The notes under the pieces were generated by a model. It did not search any database. It saw only the letters and a list, made by a program, of their open reading frames with translations, and was not told the origin of the DNA. The position numbers were made by a program, and so were the translations under genes. Positions 15,424 to 24,901 of a stretch of 64,000 nt of DNA are shown here, piece after piece. Origin of the DNA: Bacteroidales bacterium. Its GTDB lineage: Bacteria > Bacteroidota > Bacteroidia > Bacteroidales > UBA3824. Every line of letters starts with the position of its first letter. Positions within the stretch are counted from its first letter, which is position 1. The stretch lies in contig JAFXUC010000058.1 of NCBI GenBank assembly GCA_017535325.1, forward strand, positions 1 to 64,000, read 5' to 3'.

Positions 15424-16458
15424 TTAACAATTTAACTCCGCAAATGTAAAAACATTTTTCAATTTTTCCAAATCAGTTTGTTTAACAGTTTTGAAACCGA
15501 ATTTTCCGTCAAGCCTTTTCGCCAAAAATTCCTGCTCGCTCTGTCCGGGCGTCGGAATGATGACGGCTTTTTTTTCAAGGGCGCACAAATCGCAAAGCGT
15601 GCTGTAACCCGCTCTGCAAATTACGGTTTCAGACTCTAAAAATGCTTCTTCTAAACTATTTCCTGTCAGAGAGTTATAAAATTTTACGTTGTTGAAATTC
15701 TCTAATTTTTTTTCAGAAAACACACCCCGTACAAAGAGTATTTTTTTGTCAGTTTTTTTTGCGTGTTTTATCAAAATGTTTTCAAAAACGGTACGCTGAA
15801 TTTCCTGCCCCGAAATCAAAACCAAAAAATCATATTTTTTTATACTTTTTTTGGTCTGTGTTAATCCAGAAAACCGCGACAAAATTCCGATTTTTTCATA
15901 ATTTTCGCCTTTCAAATCTCCTGCAAGTGAGCCTGTTAGCGAAAAACCGTCTTCAAAATCTGGTATCAAAACTTTTTTGAACTTTTTTAATACCTTTTTA
16001 AATACATAATCGGAAATTTTTTGAGAAAATTCCCATCCGTGCGGTACTTTCGGGGCGATTTGATGGGTTACGATATAGCAGTCCAAGTCTTTGAAATTCA
16101 GGCCGTAGCGGTTGTCGGAAATTACAACTTGAATATTTTTTTCTTTGATTATTTTTTTTACTTTTCTGTGTTCGTTTATTGTGTTGACAGCCATCACAAA
16201 CGCCCAAGAAAGAACCGTAAAAAAATTAATTTTCTTTTTTGGGTATTTTATGCGTTTTTCTGTTAATGCAATAATTTCAAAATCAGGCAGTTCCGTTTTC
16301 AAAAAACTGAAACTGCCCTTTCCGCAGACTATTGTAACGCGGTTGTTTTGTTTTTTTAGTTCCCTGATAACGGGGATTATCCTTGAAGAATGTCCTAATC
16401 CCCAGTCTAACGGGCTTACAATCACGTTTTTATCTTTTATTTCGGAGATGATTTTCAT
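15424..16458 (-). CDS. Glycosyltransferase-like protein (GT28/UDP-glycosyltransferase fold)
   Basis: A 344-aa protein. The N-terminus NVIVSPLDWGLGHSSRIIPVIRELKKQ is the GxGHxxR nucleotide-sugar transferase signature, and the C-terminal half has SETVICRAGYSTLCDLCALEKKAVIIPTPGQSEQEFLAKRL, the donor-binding motif of MurG/GT28-type enzymes. It is likely a cytoplasmic or membrane-associated transferase, acceptor unknown. The start codon shares one base with the stop codon of the upstream radical SAM gene (TAATG), so translation is coupled. The sequence is Lys-rich and locally AT-rich compared with thrH, as common for such genes. Confidence 0.78.
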   Translation of the reverse strand: MKIISEIKDKNVIVSPLDWGLGHSSRIIPVIRELKKQNNRVTIVCGKGSFSFLKTELPDFEIIALTEKRIKYPKKKINFFTVLSWAFVMAVNTINEHRKVKKIIKEKNIQVVISDNRYGLNFKDLDCYIVTHQIAPKVPHGWEFSQKISDYVFKKVLKKFKKVLIPDFEDGFSLTGSLAGDLKGENYEKIGILSRFSGLTQTKKSIKKYDFLVLISGQEIQRTVFENILIKHAKKTDKKILFVRGVFSEKKLENFNNVKFYNSLTGNSLEEAFLESETVICRAGYSTLCDLCALEKKAVIIPTPGQSEQEFLAKRLDGKFGFKTVKQTDLEKLKNVFTFAELNC

Positions 16459-17231
16459 TATTCCGACACAGTGATTTTTATGCCGAGTTTTTCAACCCTC
16501 TGACGGATTTTTTCGAGGTCTTCGTGGGTTGCCTTTTCGAGATTTTTTTCTGGCGTGTCGCGGTCTATGGTGTAAATCATAACTGTTTCCGGGCGCAGTT
16601 CCTCAACTATTTTCAGCCACGCATCAACCTCAGTATCAGTGGTGTTGTCGATTGTTTTGCCGCCGACAACGCCTTTTAAAAACATCGTCTGCAAAACAAA
16701 TTTTCCGCCGAACTGTTTTAAAAGACTGACCGTATTTTCAACGGAATATCCTCCGACGGGGCGGTCGATTGCTTTTGCAGTTTCGTTAATTGCCGAGTCG
16801 AGTTTTAAAATGCAATTGTCAACTTTTTTGAGTGCGTTAACCGTTTTTTCGTCGCAGATTCTCGTCGCGTTGCTCAAAACCGAAATTTTCGCATTCGGAA
16901 AATACTTGTTCCGCGTTTCTATTGTGTCGTCTATAACGCCTTGAAAATCAGGGTGAATAGTCGGCTCTCCGTTGCCCGCAAAAGTGATGGAGTCCACTTG
17001 AATGCCTTCTGAGTGGAGAGTTTTTAATTTTTCTGCCAAAGCGTTTTTTACGTCTTCTCTTTTGGAAAGAGAGCCAATTTTACCGGGTAAATTTGCTCCG
17101 CATTCGCAATAAATGCAGTTGAAGTTGCAGTATTTTTTTTCTGTCGGCAACAGGTTGATTCCCAAAGAGTTGCCAAGCCGACGGGAATGTATCGGACCGT
17201 AAATCAAGTCATGAAACAAAAATGTAGCCAT
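16458..17231 (-). CDS. Radical SAM protein (MoaA-like, short form)
   Basis: A 257-aa enzyme with the cluster motif CNFNCIYC (CX3CX2C, about residues 36-43) that binds the 4Fe-4S cluster cleaving S-adenosylmethionine. It opens with YGPIHSRRLGNSLGINLLP, a conserved opening seen in a group of short radical SAM proteins of unknown reaction, and continues with FAGNGEPTIHPDF (SAM-binding GGE-type motif, here GNGEP). There is no SPASM extension. The gene heads the minus-strand operon with the glycosyltransferase-like gene and thrH. A minus-strand TAATTTTG -7 match lies at 17249-17256, upstream of its ATG. The substrate cannot be inferred. Confidence 0.85.
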   Translation of the reverse strand: MATFLFHDLIYGPIHSRRLGNSLGINLLPTEKKYCNFNCIYCECGANLPGKIGSLSKREDVKNALAEKLKTLHSEGIQVDSITFAGNGEPTIHPDFQGVIDDTIETRNKYFPNAKISVLSNATRICDEKTVNALKKVDNCILKLDSAINETAKAIDRPVGGYSVENTVSLLKQFGGKFVLQTMFLKGVVGGKTIDNTTDTEVDAWLKIVEELRPETVMIYTIDRDTPEKNLEKATHEDLEKIRQRVEKLGIKITVSE

Positions 17232-17300
17232 AATAAATTTTTTTCTTGCAAAATTATTTTTTTATCCCCAAATAAAAAAATAAATTTTTTTGGATTGCTT

Positions 17301-17333
17301 TTTGCTTTTTAGAAAAAGAAAGTATTATCTTTG
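17301..17333 (+). promoter_or_regulatory. Bacteroidota-type promoter
   Basis: TTTG at 17301-17304, 21 nt, TATCTTTG at 17326-17333, leading to the small secreted protein at 17359. Confidence 0.65.
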
Positions 17334-17358
17334 GCAAAAATTTAACGAAGACTGTAAT

Positions 17359-17805
17359 ATGAGACTAATTAAACTGATAATTGTCGTAACTATATTATTT
17401 TCAAACCTTTCTGCATTTTCTCAGTGCAAGCAGAGGTTTGTTTACGAATGTGCTTTGCAGAATCAGGGACTTATTTTCTTAAAAGAGTTCAACACGAAGT
17501 TTTCTTCGGGCAAGGTTCAAAAGCACAGAGTATTCTTAAACAAGGGTTATATGTACACTTTGCAGTTGTGCAATCCCTCTGACACTCAATATCTTGACCA
17601 GAACAATTCATCGCAGGCGACGGGTCTTGCGGTCAATTCCATGCTTTCGCTTTGCGACAACAACAACAATATCCTTGCGACAACAAGTCAGGATACAAAA
17701 TTTACTTTTTTCTGTCCTAAGACCGGCGTTTATTGGATACACATCATGCCGCTGAGTCCTAAAACTACCTGTGCGGTCGGGATTTTGAGCGTTATGAAGC
17801 GGTGA
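17359..17805 (+). CDS. Small secreted protein, unknown function
   Basis: 148 aa with a signal peptide (MRLIKLIIVVTILFSNLSAFSQ). The start is ATG 17359, downstream of a well-formed promoter; the longer frame from 17290 would overlap that promoter. The mature part has five Cys and reads like a compact beta domain: VFLNKGYMYTLQLCNPSD in the middle and FFCPKTGVYWIHIMPLSP towards the end, reminiscent of pre-peptidase-type (PPC) beta-sandwich domains, though not firmly assigned. The 3' end overlaps the convergent flavoprotein gene by 14 bases. Periplasmic or surface location is expected. Confidence 0.72.
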   Translation: MRLIKLIIVVTILFSNLSAFSQCKQRFVYECALQNQGLIFLKEFNTKFSSGKVQKHRVFLNKGYMYTLQLCNPSDTQYLDQNNSSQATGLAVNSMLSLCDNNNNILATTSQDTKFTFFCPKTGVYWIHIMPLSPKTTCAVGILSVMKR

Positions 17806-19024
17806 AATTTTCTGCAACCGTTTTGGCTGTCGTCCATGCGGCTTGAAGGTTGTAACCGCCAGTAACAGCGTCTATGTCAAGCACTTCGCCTGCAAAAAAG
17901 AGATTTTTTACGGCTTTGCTTTCAAGTGTTTTTGTGTTGACGGACTTCAAACTTACTCCGCCTGCGGTTACAAATTCGTCCTTGAACTGTCCGCGTCCCG
18001 AAACGTGATAAATATCTGAGGTTAAGACGTTTACAAGTTTGTTCAAGTTTTTTTTGCCGAGTTCCGAAAATTTTTTGTCAGCCGGAATTTCAGCGCGTGA
18101 AACAAGAAATTCCCAAAGACGGTTTGTAAAATTTTTCGGGTGAGCCGAAAGAATGTTTTTATTCTGGTTTTTCTTTATTAGGCAGTTAACTAATTGAAAA
18201 ACAGAGCCTTCGTTTTCGTTCATCCAGTTAACCGCAAGGTCGCATTTGTAATTGCTGTCTTTTAAAAATCTTGCTGCATAGGACGATAGTTTTAATACCG
18301 CAGGTCCTGAAAAACCGAAATGCGTTATTAATAAGCCGCCTTCCGAGCGGAATTTTTCGCCGGCAATCATCACCGAGGCGTTGTCAACGGTTGCGCCCAT
18401 GAGAGAAGTCAGGACGTTGCTTTTGATTTTCAGCGAAAACAGCGACGGTACGGGATCGATGATTTCTACGCCTAAATTTTTGAGCGATTCCATAAGCGGC
18501 GAATTTGACAAACCGCCAGTTGTAACTATCACGTAATCAAACTGTTCTAAACATTTTTCTCCGTTGGAAAAAGTTAGAGAAAACTTTTCTCCGCTTGTTT
18601 TTTCAACCGCGGAAAGTTTTTTGCCGGTAAAAGTCCAGACGCCGTGTTTGTTCATCAAAGACGAAAGTTTGTCAACAATTTCCGCTGCTTTGTTGGATTT
18701 CGGAAAAATTCTGCCGTCGTCCTGAGCGTAGAGTTTAACGCCGTGATTTTCAAACCATTCCACTGTATCTTCGTGGTTGAATTTGTAGAAAAGACTGCGC
18801 AAAAATTTGTCGCCGCGATGATATATTTTTGTTAAGTTTTCTGCGTTTTCAAAAGTGTTGGTAAGGTTGCAGCGGCCGCCTCCCGTGAGTGAGAGTTTGT
18901 GCATCGGCGTTAAGCCTGCCTCGTATATAAAAATCTCATAATCAGGAGTTTGTTCTGCTATGTTGACGGCACAGAAACAGCCCGCCGCACCCGCGCCTAT
19001 GATTGCTATTTTCTTTTTTGGCAT
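17792..19024 (-). CDS. BaiN/RdsA family FAD-dependent oxidoreductase (HI0933-like)
   Basis: A 410-aa flavoprotein. The start is ATG 19022-19024 (MPKKKIAIIGAGAAG); a frame open to 19168 is Phe/Tyr-rich, runs into the divergent promoter and is rejected. The N-terminal Rossmann motif GAGAAGCFCAVN binds FAD; LSLTGGGRCNLTN (about residues 44-56) and the C-terminal FFAGEVLDIDAVTGGYNLQAAWTTA are the strict hallmarks of the HI0933/BaiN family. Members act on diverse substrates, including bile-acid dehydroxylation intermediates in gut Clostridia, but most are uncharacterised. It is divergent from the RNA ligase operon and convergent with the small secreted protein. Confidence 0.9.
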   Translation of the reverse strand: MPKKKIAIIGAGAAGCFCAVNIAEQTPDYEIFIYEAGLTPMHKLSLTGGGRCNLTNTFENAENLTKIYHRGDKFLRSLFYKFNHEDTVEWFENHGVKLYAQDDGRIFPKSNKAAEIVDKLSSLMNKHGVWTFTGKKLSAVEKTSGEKFSLTFSNGEKCLEQFDYVIVTTGGLSNSPLMESLKNLGVEIIDPVPSLFSLKIKSNVLTSLMGATVDNASVMIAGEKFRSEGGLLITHFGFSGPAVLKLSSYAARFLKDSNYKCDLAVNWMNENEGSVFQLVNCLIKKNQNKNILSAHPKNFTNRLWEFLVSRAEIPADKKFSELGKKNLNKLVNVLTSDIYHVSGRGQFKDEFVTAGGVSLKSVNTKTLESKAVKNLFFAGEVLDIDAVTGGYNLQAAWTTAKTVAENFTAS

Positions 19025-19062
19025 AACTTTTTTCTGCAAAAGTAAAATATTTTTCCGAAATT

Positions 19063-19094
19063 TTTGGTAGAGATGAAAAAAATATCTACTTTTG
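19063..19094 (+). promoter_or_regulatory. Bacteroidota-type promoter for the RNA ligase operon
   Basis: TTTG at 19063-19066, 20 nt, TACTTTTG at 19087-19094; the ligase starts at 19122. Confidence 0.7.
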
Positions 19095-19121
19095 GAGAGA
19101 AAATTGATTATGAAAAAGTAA

Positions 19122-20150
19122 ATGTTGGATTTTAAAAAATACAGTTCAATTGAAAATTCTTTCGACAATGTTTATTTGTCGAAGGTAAGGGAGTTTACCG
19201 ATCCTAAATTGCAGTATGTGGTTCAGGAAAAGGTTCACGGCTCCAATACGAGTTTTATAACCAACGGACGGGAAATAAAATTTGCAAAACGCACCGCCCT
19301 TGTCGGCGACAACGAAAAGTTTTTCAACTATGAGGAACTTTTTGAGCGTTACAAACCGAAGGTTCTGAACCTTTTTAAACTCATAAAAAAGGAATTCCCC
19401 GAAACCGATTACGCGGTGATTTTCGGAGAGTTTTTCGGCGGCTGGTATCCGCACAAGGAAGTGAAAAAAGACACCCGTTTTACTCCGATTCAAAAGGGCG
19501 TTTATTATTGTCCGAATCACGAGTTTTACGGTTTTGACATTTTTTTGGTAAGTGAAAAAAACGACACGCACGCTTATCTCGGCGTTGAAAAATGCAACGC
19601 GCTTTTTGAAAAAGGCGGCTTTTACTATGCCAAAACATTGTTTCAAGGCACTTTGGAGGAGTGTTTGGAATATCCGAACAAGTTTGAAAGCACGATTTAC
19701 AAGGAGTTCGGCTATCCGAGAATCGAGGACAATATTTGTGAGGGCATTGTCATAAGACCCGTTGTTCCGACGTATCTTCCGGGCGGAATCCGCGTTATGA
19801 TAAAAAGCAAAAACGAAAGATTCGCCGAGAAAAAAGGCGAAAAACGTGTGCCGAAACCGCAAAAACCGCCGGTGGAATTTTCGGAAAGTTATTCCGTGCT
19901 TGTTGACAAGGTTGAGGATTACGTTACTGAAAACCGTCTCGACAATGTCATAAGCCATATCGGAGAGATAAGAATCCCGAAAGATGTCGGAAAACTTCTC
20001 GGACTGTTTTCAAAAGATATTTTGGAAGACTTTTTGAAGGAAAATGCAGCGGAGTTTTACGACCTCGACAAAAGCGAACAGAAAGCATTTACAAAGCAAC
20101 TTAATCAGACGGCTCTGAAAGTTATTAAAGAAAAATATAAAATGCCATGA
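19122..20150 (+). CDS. Rnl2-type RNA ligase
   Basis: A 342-aa ATP-dependent nucleotidyltransferase. It starts FKKYSSIENSFD, like the KYSSLEN opening of T4 Rnl2, followed by the adenylation motif QEKVHGSN with nucleophile Lys37. Further motifs are IFGEFFGG (motif III, about 107-114), EGIVIRPV (motif IV, about 207-214) and VMIKSKN (motif V, about 225-231). Residues about 240-342 form an extra helical C-terminal domain. Rnl2 ligases seal nicks in duplex RNA, or RNA 3'-OH/5'-PO4 ends; many are phage-borne, but this one is in a housekeeping-like operon. It overlaps the Lrp gene by four bases (ATGA), implying coupled translation. Confidence 0.9.
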   Translation: MLDFKKYSSIENSFDNVYLSKVREFTDPKLQYVVQEKVHGSNTSFITNGREIKFAKRTALVGDNEKFFNYEELFERYKPKVLNLFKLIKKEFPETDYAVIFGEFFGGWYPHKEVKKDTRFTPIQKGVYYCPNHEFYGFDIFLVSEKNDTHAYLGVEKCNALFEKGGFYYAKTLFQGTLEECLEYPNKFESTIYKEFGYPRIEDNICEGIVIRPVVPTYLPGGIRVMIKSKNERFAEKKGEKRVPKPQKPPVEFSESYSVLVDKVEDYVTENRLDNVISHIGEIRIPKDVGKLLGLFSKDILEDFLKENAAEFYDLDKSEQKAFTKQLNQTALKVIKEKYKMP

Positions 20151-20617
20151 TTTTAGACGAAACGGATTTGAAGATTTTGGCGGCTTTGCAGGAGGACGGT
20201 TCGCTGACCAACAGACAGTTGGCTCTGAAAGTCCATCTTTCGCCGACGCCGGTTTTTGAGAGGGTGAAAAAACTCGAAAACGAGGGATTTATAAAAAAAT
20301 ATGTCGCAGTTTTGGACGTTGAAAAACTTGACTGCGCTTTTATGGCGATTTGTAACATAAAACTAAAACAACATTCTTACGAAAACGCAACCAAATTTAT
20401 GGAGGCGGTTCAGCAGATGGACGAGGTGGGAGAGTGTTACAACGTCTCGGGAGACTATGATTTTACTATGAAAATTTACGTTCAGAGTATGAAAGAGTAT
20501 CAGCAGTTTGTCATGAAAATTCTCGGCGAACTCGACTGCATAGGCGGTCTTAACAGTTCTTTCATCATGGGCGTTGTTAAAAATTCGTACAAAGTACCGA
20601 TTAGAAAGCAAAAATGA
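20147..20617 (+). CDS. Lrp/AsnC family transcriptional regulator
   Basis: A 156-aa regulator of standard length: winged helix-turn-helix at residues 1-60 (DETDLKILAALQEDGSLTNR then LSPTPVFERVKKLENEGFIKKY) and a RAM ligand-binding domain at about 65-150 (AFMAICNIKL, GECYNVSGDYDFTMKIYV). Such proteins sense amino acids or other small ligands and control neighbouring and distant genes. It overlaps the RNA ligase before it and the YjbQ gene after it by four bases each. Autoregulation through the promoter at 19063-19094 is plausible, but no operator was identified. Confidence 0.93.
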   Translation: MILDETDLKILAALQEDGSLTNRQLALKVHLSPTPVFERVKKLENEGFIKKYVAVLDVEKLDCAFMAICNIKLKQHSYENATKFMEAVQQMDEVGECYNVSGDYDFTMKIYVQSMKEYQQFVMKILGELDCIGGLNSSFIMGVVKNSYKVPIRKQK

Positions 20618-21024
20618 TAACGCAAAAACATATATTTCTTACTCCGAAGAAACGCGGTTTTCATCTTGTAACGGGTGAAATCCTTCAAAAGATTGGGGAG
20701 TTGCCAAAGGCGGGGCTGTTGAATCTCTTTCTGAAACACACCTCGGCGGCTCTCTCTGTCAACGAAAACTACGACCCATCGGTCAGGGTTGACATGGAGA
20801 CGATTGCCGACAGGCTTATCCCGGACGGAGACAGCGCATACGAACATTATTTGGAAGGCGCGGACGACATGCCGGCGCATTTCAAGAGTTCTATGATGGG
20901 CGTTTCTTTGACTGTTCCTATTTCGGATGGAAAACTCGATTTGGGAACATGGCAGGGGATTTATCTTTGCGAATTTAGAAATTCAGGCGGGCAGAGGCAA
21001 CTTACCGCTACTATATATTCTTAA
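20614..21024 (+). CDS. YjbQ/UPF0047 family protein (secondary thiamine-phosphate synthase-like)
   Basis: A 136-aa single-domain protein of normal family length. Family motifs are present: LFLKHTSAALSVNENYDPSV (about residues 38-57), HYLEGADDMPAHFKSSMMG (about 88-106) and the terminal GTWQGIYLCEFRNSGGQR. The His residues in these motifs line the presumed active site. The family shows weak thiamine-phosphate synthase activity in E. coli YjbQ, but its true role is unknown. The ATG overlaps the Lrp stop. Confidence 0.9.
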   Translation: MITQKHIFLTPKKRGFHLVTGEILQKIGELPKAGLLNLFLKHTSAALSVNENYDPSVRVDMETIADRLIPDGDSAYEHYLEGADDMPAHFKSSMMGVSLTVPISDGKLDLGTWQGIYLCEFRNSGGQRQLTATIYS

Positions 21025-21053
21025 AAAAAAAAATCAAATAGTCAGGGAAAATT

Positions 21054-21803
21054 ATGGATTTAAAAGATATTTTGTTGAATCACAGGAGCGTAAGGGAATT
21101 TGCCCGGCGTATAGTGGATGATTCGGTGATAAAGAAGATTTTGAATGCTGCAATACGTGCTTCAAACACAGGCAACATGCAGTTGTACAGCATAATACTT
21201 TCTACGCAGCCAAAGATTAAGGACGAACTTTTGCCGCTTCATTTCAATCAGATGATGGTAAAGCAGGCTCCTTTGGTTTTTACTTTTTGCGCCGACATCA
21301 ACCGTTTTGGCAAGTGGTGCAAATTAAGAAACGCTGAGCCTTCTTACGACAATTTTTTGTGGTTTTCCACGGCTTTGACAGATACTGTTTTAGCGGCTGA
21401 AAACGCGGCTCTCGCTGCTGAAAACGCCGGACTCGGAATCTGTTTTTTAGGCACTACGATGTACAACGCCGAGGAGATTGCCGGGGTTTTGAATTTGCCC
21501 AAAGGCGTTGTCCCGGTGGTTACGATGGTGGCTGGTTATCCTGCAAAAGGCACTGCTCAGGTTACAGAAAGGCTTCCTTTTGAGGCTGTGGTGCATTTTG
21601 AGAGATACCGCGACTATAAGGACGAAGATATTGAAAAATATTATTCGGAACTGGAAAGCCTTGAAAAAATGAAAAATTTTGTCAGGGAAAACAATCTTGA
21701 AAATTTGGCGCAGGTTTTTACAACCGTCCGTTATCCGAAAGAAAGCAGCAGCCTGTTTTCACAAAAATATTTGGACTTTGTAAAGAAAAGTTTTAGAATA
21801 TGA
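21054..21803 (+). CDS. Nitroreductase family FMN oxidoreductase
   Basis: A 249-aa protein. The N-terminal DILLNHRSVREFARR gives the Arg-Ser FMN-phosphate-binding motif; ASNTGNMQLYSIIL and the later AENAGLGICFLGTTMYNAEEIAGVLNLPKGVVPVVTMVAGYPA complete the fold. It is of NfsA-like length with a helical tail (residues about 190-249). The reaction is presumably NAD(P)H-dependent reduction of nitro or quinone compounds; physiological substrate unknown. It is 29 nt after the YjbQ gene and overlaps the ABC transporter start by four bases. Confidence 0.88.
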   Translation: MDLKDILLNHRSVREFARRIVDDSVIKKILNAAIRASNTGNMQLYSIILSTQPKIKDELLPLHFNQMMVKQAPLVFTFCADINRFGKWCKLRNAEPSYDNFLWFSTALTDTVLAAENAALAAENAGLGICFLGTTMYNAEEIAGVLNLPKGVVPVVTMVAGYPAKGTAQVTERLPFEAVVHFERYRDYKDEDIEKYYSELESLEKMKNFVRENNLENLAQVFTTVRYPKESSSLFSQKYLDFVKKSFRI

Positions 21804-24800
21804 ATGAGAATATTCTTGACGCTTTAATGCGTTTGTTTGCCATTATCATAGACCCGGAGGATTACGGGAATATTGATAAGTCAAGGGAAGTGGTTGCGGC
21901 GTATCTCCGCAAAACGCTTTCCCCTGTATTCGTGGAAAAATATCTGGAGCGTTACGACGGTTATATCAACTCGTACAGAAATTCCAAAAGCAAAAAATCG
22001 GCAAACAAAAGAATATCGTCTTCGTCGGTAAGAGCCTTGAAAATATGCGCGCTGCTCAATCAGGAGTTGCATCAGACGGAGAAGTTTTACGTGCTTGTCA
22101 GAATTATTGAATATATTTCGATGGGCGGTGTTTTCAACGAAAACGTTACCGACTTTATTCAGACAATCGCCGTGTCGTTCAACATCGAAGACAACGAGTT
22201 CAAAAACATTCTTGCCTTTGTTGAGGACGATTTGAATTACGCAAGCGACAAAAACGATTTTCTATATATCGACAATCACGACGTTTCTCTTGACGGGACA
22301 AAGCATATTTATATCCCCGAACTTATGGGAACGCTCAGAATGTTGTACATTAAGAGCATTTCCCACATATTTTTCGTTTATAACGGTGTCAACAAACTCA
22401 CCATCAACGAAAAATTGATAGAGCAGTCGCAGATTGCCTCTTTTGAAAACGGCGGAATTATCAAGGGTCCGAAAATCGGTTCGATTTACCAGTCCTCCAT
22501 CAGCAACATTTTCAACATTGCCGCAAAGGAGAAGAAAGTCGTATTTTCGGGTTACAACGCTTCGTATTCGTACCGCAATTCCAAAAACGGTCTCAAACCT
22601 TTTGACTTTTACGTCGAGTCGGGCAACATGGTCGGCATTATCGGCGGCAGCGGTTCGGGCAAGAGTACTCTTCTTAACGTTCTGACCGGAAAGTACAAAC
22701 TTGATACCGGCGAAATTTTTATCAACGGCAACAATTTGTCAGACAGCAAGATACGCGAAGGCATCATCGGCATTGTCCCGCAGGACGACCTTCTTATTGC
22801 CGAACTTACGGTCTGGCAGAATTTGTATTACAATTCAAAACTCTGTCTCGGCAACCTTACCGAGGTGGAACTTATCGAACACCTTATAAAAGTCTTAAAA
22901 GACTTGGACTTGTATGAGTGCCGCGATTTGAAAGTCGGCGACGACCTTCACACCGTGATTTCGGGCGGTCAGAGAAAAAGGCTCAACATCGCTTTGGAAC
23001 TTGTGCGCGAGCCCTCGATTCTTTTTGTTGACGAGCCTACCTCCGGACTGTCAAGCACCGACTCCGAAGTCGTAATGCAACTTCTTAAACAGCAGGCTGT
23101 CAACGGCAAAATCGTAATCGTAAACATTCACCAGCCCTCGTCGAATATTTTCAAAATGTTTGACATGCTCTGGGTTATCGACAAAGGCGGTTATGTGGTC
23201 TACGACGGTAATCCGATGGAGGCGATAACGTATTTTAAGTCGATGAGCGAATACGTTGACTCCGGTGTCAGCGAGTGTCCTGTCTGCGGAAACGTCAACA
23301 GCGAGGAAATCCTGCAAATCATTGAGGCAAAAGAGGTCAACGAACTCGGCAATTATACTCAAAAACGCAAGGTAAGCCCGATTGAATGGTATCAGAGATA
23401 CTTGATTAACAAGAATATACGTATTTCCAACTATCAGCAGAAAGACGTTGACAAAAATTCTCTGCCGCGTTCTAAATATACGATTCCTAATCCGCTGAAA
23501 CAGTTTTGGATATTTTTGCGGCGCAATATTCTTTCAAAACTTGCTAACAAGCAATATATGGCGATAACGTTTTTGGAGTCGCCCTTGTTGGCTTTTATTT
23601 TGGGTTTTTTCACAAAATACATCAACGATGATGGCGAATATGTTTTTGCCGACAACAGAAATCTGCCCGTATTTTTGTTTATGATTATCGTTGTTGCTTT
23701 GTTTACGGGGCTTTCGGGGGCTGCTGACGAGATAATCCGCGACCGGAAGATCTTAGCGAGGGAAAAATTCCTGAACCTCTCGAAATTCAGTTACCTGCTC
23801 AACAAAACCATCGTGGTTTTCATAATTTCCGCAATCCAGACAATTTCGTTTATTTTGGTCGGAAATTATATCCTTGAAATCAAAGACATGGTTTTTGATT
23901 ACTGGTTTGTGATGTTTACGGTTTCGTGTACGGCGAATATGATGGGGCTTATTATATCCTCTGCGCTTGATTCCGTCATTGCAATTTACATTCTGATACC
24001 TTTTGTGCTTGTTCCGCAGATGCTTTTGGGCGGCGCGATGATAGATTTTGACGATTTGCACGAGAGTGTTTCCGACAAGATCAACGTGCCTTTTATCGGC
24101 GACCTGATGGTTTCGCGCTGGGGTTACGAGGCTTTGGCGGTAGACCAGTTTCAGAACAATGTTTACGAAAGGGAATTTTACGAACTTGACCGGGAAAAAT
24201 CCCGCTGCGTGTATCTGAGCACGTATCTTATGAGCGAACTCGAAAACATCACCTCGCGTTGCAGCAAACTCTGCGAGATAGAGTCGCCGAGCGAGGACGA
24301 AGTCGAGGAACTTGACGACCTGCTTTTGGTTCTTAAAAACGAGACGGAATTCTTGAATTACAGAAATCCGAAAATCAATTTCAAGTATACCGAGGATTTT
24401 GTGCGCGGCAGGTTTACGCCGATAATTGCGAATTTTGTGATGCTGTATCTGAGGGCTCAGAAAGAGTTTTACAGCGAGTCGGCTGAAATTGCAAACGCCG
24501 GCCGTCAGACAAAACTCATCGAACTCGAAAACGAACTCGGAAAAGACGGCTTGTATCATCTTCAAAAGGATTATTACAACGAAAAACTTGCGGAAATCGT
24601 TTTGAACAAACGCGCCGCCAAAAAGATTTTCCATTCGCCCGACAACCGTCTGATTCAGAAAAAAGACCCTGTTTTCATGGAGCCTGTCTCTGACATCGGA
24701 AGGGCGCATTTTTACGCGCCGTGCAAGATTATCAAAAACCACAGAATCCCGACTTACGTTTTCAACATGGCGGTTCTCTGGCTGTGGTCGGTTTTGATGT

Positions 24801-24901
24801 TTTTGCTTTTGTGGATGGATTTGCCGAGACTTTGCGTCAGAGTGTTTATGATGTATACACCGAAATATAAGCACAATACCGTAAGAAAAGTAAAAGCATG
24901 A
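21800..24901 (+). CDS. ABCG-like half-size ABC transporter (ATPase fused to ABC-2 membrane domain)
   Basis: A 1033-aa protein. Residues 1-270 are a helical N-terminal extension resembling a TerB-like region, then a linker. The ATPase has Walker A GGSGSGKST (about 279-287), signature ISGGQRKRLNIALELVREPS (about 390) and Walker B LFVDEPTSGLSS (about 409). A CPVCGN motif near residue 493 suggests a single metal knuckle. About six membrane segments follow from residue 575 onwards, with a large soluble loop of about 200 residues (roughly 765-975) before the last one near the C-terminus. The ATPase-then-permease order is that of ABCG/White transporters. Substrate and direction are unknown. It overlaps the flanking genes by four bases on each side. 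Confidence 0.88.
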   Translation: MNENILDALMRLFAIIIDPEDYGNIDKSREVVAAYLRKTLSPVFVEKYLERYDGYINSYRNSKSKKSANKRISSSSVRALKICALLNQELHQTEKFYVLVRIIEYISMGGVFNENVTDFIQTIAVSFNIEDNEFKNILAFVEDDLNYASDKNDFLYIDNHDVSLDGTKHIYIPELMGTLRMLYIKSISHIFFVYNGVNKLTINEKLIEQSQIASFENGGIIKGPKIGSIYQSSISNIFNIAAKEKKVVFSGYNASYSYRNSKNGLKPFDFYVESGNMVGIIGGSGSGKSTLLNVLTGKYKLDTGEIFINGNNLSDSKIREGIIGIVPQDDLLIAELTVWQNLYYNSKLCLGNLTEVELIEHLIKVLKDLDLYECRDLKVGDDLHTVISGGQRKRLNIALELVREPSILFVDEPTSGLSSTDSEVVMQLLKQQAVNGKIVIVNIHQPSSNIFKMFDMLWVIDKGGYVVYDGNPMEAITYFKSMSEYVDSGVSECPVCGNVNSEEILQIIEAKEVNELGNYTQKRKVSPIEWYQRYLINKNIRISNYQQKDVDKNSLPRSKYTIPNPLKQFWIFLRRNILSKLANKQYMAITFLESPLLAFILGFFTKYINDDGEYVFADNRNLPVFLFMIIVVALFTGLSGAADEIIRDRKILAREKFLNLSKFSYLLNKTIVVFIISAIQTISFILVGNYILEIKDMVFDYWFVMFTVSCTANMMGLIISSALDSVIAIYILIPFVLVPQMLLGGAMIDFDDLHESVSDKINVPFIGDLMVSRWGYEALAVDQFQNNVYEREFYELDREKSRCVYLSTYLMSELENITSRCSKLCEIESPSEDEVEELDDLLLVLKNETEFLNYRNPKINFKYTEDFVRGRFTPIIANFVMLYLRAQKEFYSESAEIANAGRQTKLIELENELGKDGLYHLQKDYYNEKLAEIVLNKRAAKKIFHSPDNRLIQKKDPVFMEPVSDIGRAHFYAPCKIIKNHRIPTYVFNMAVLWLWSVLMFLLLWMDLPRLCVRVFMMYTPKYKHNTVRKVKA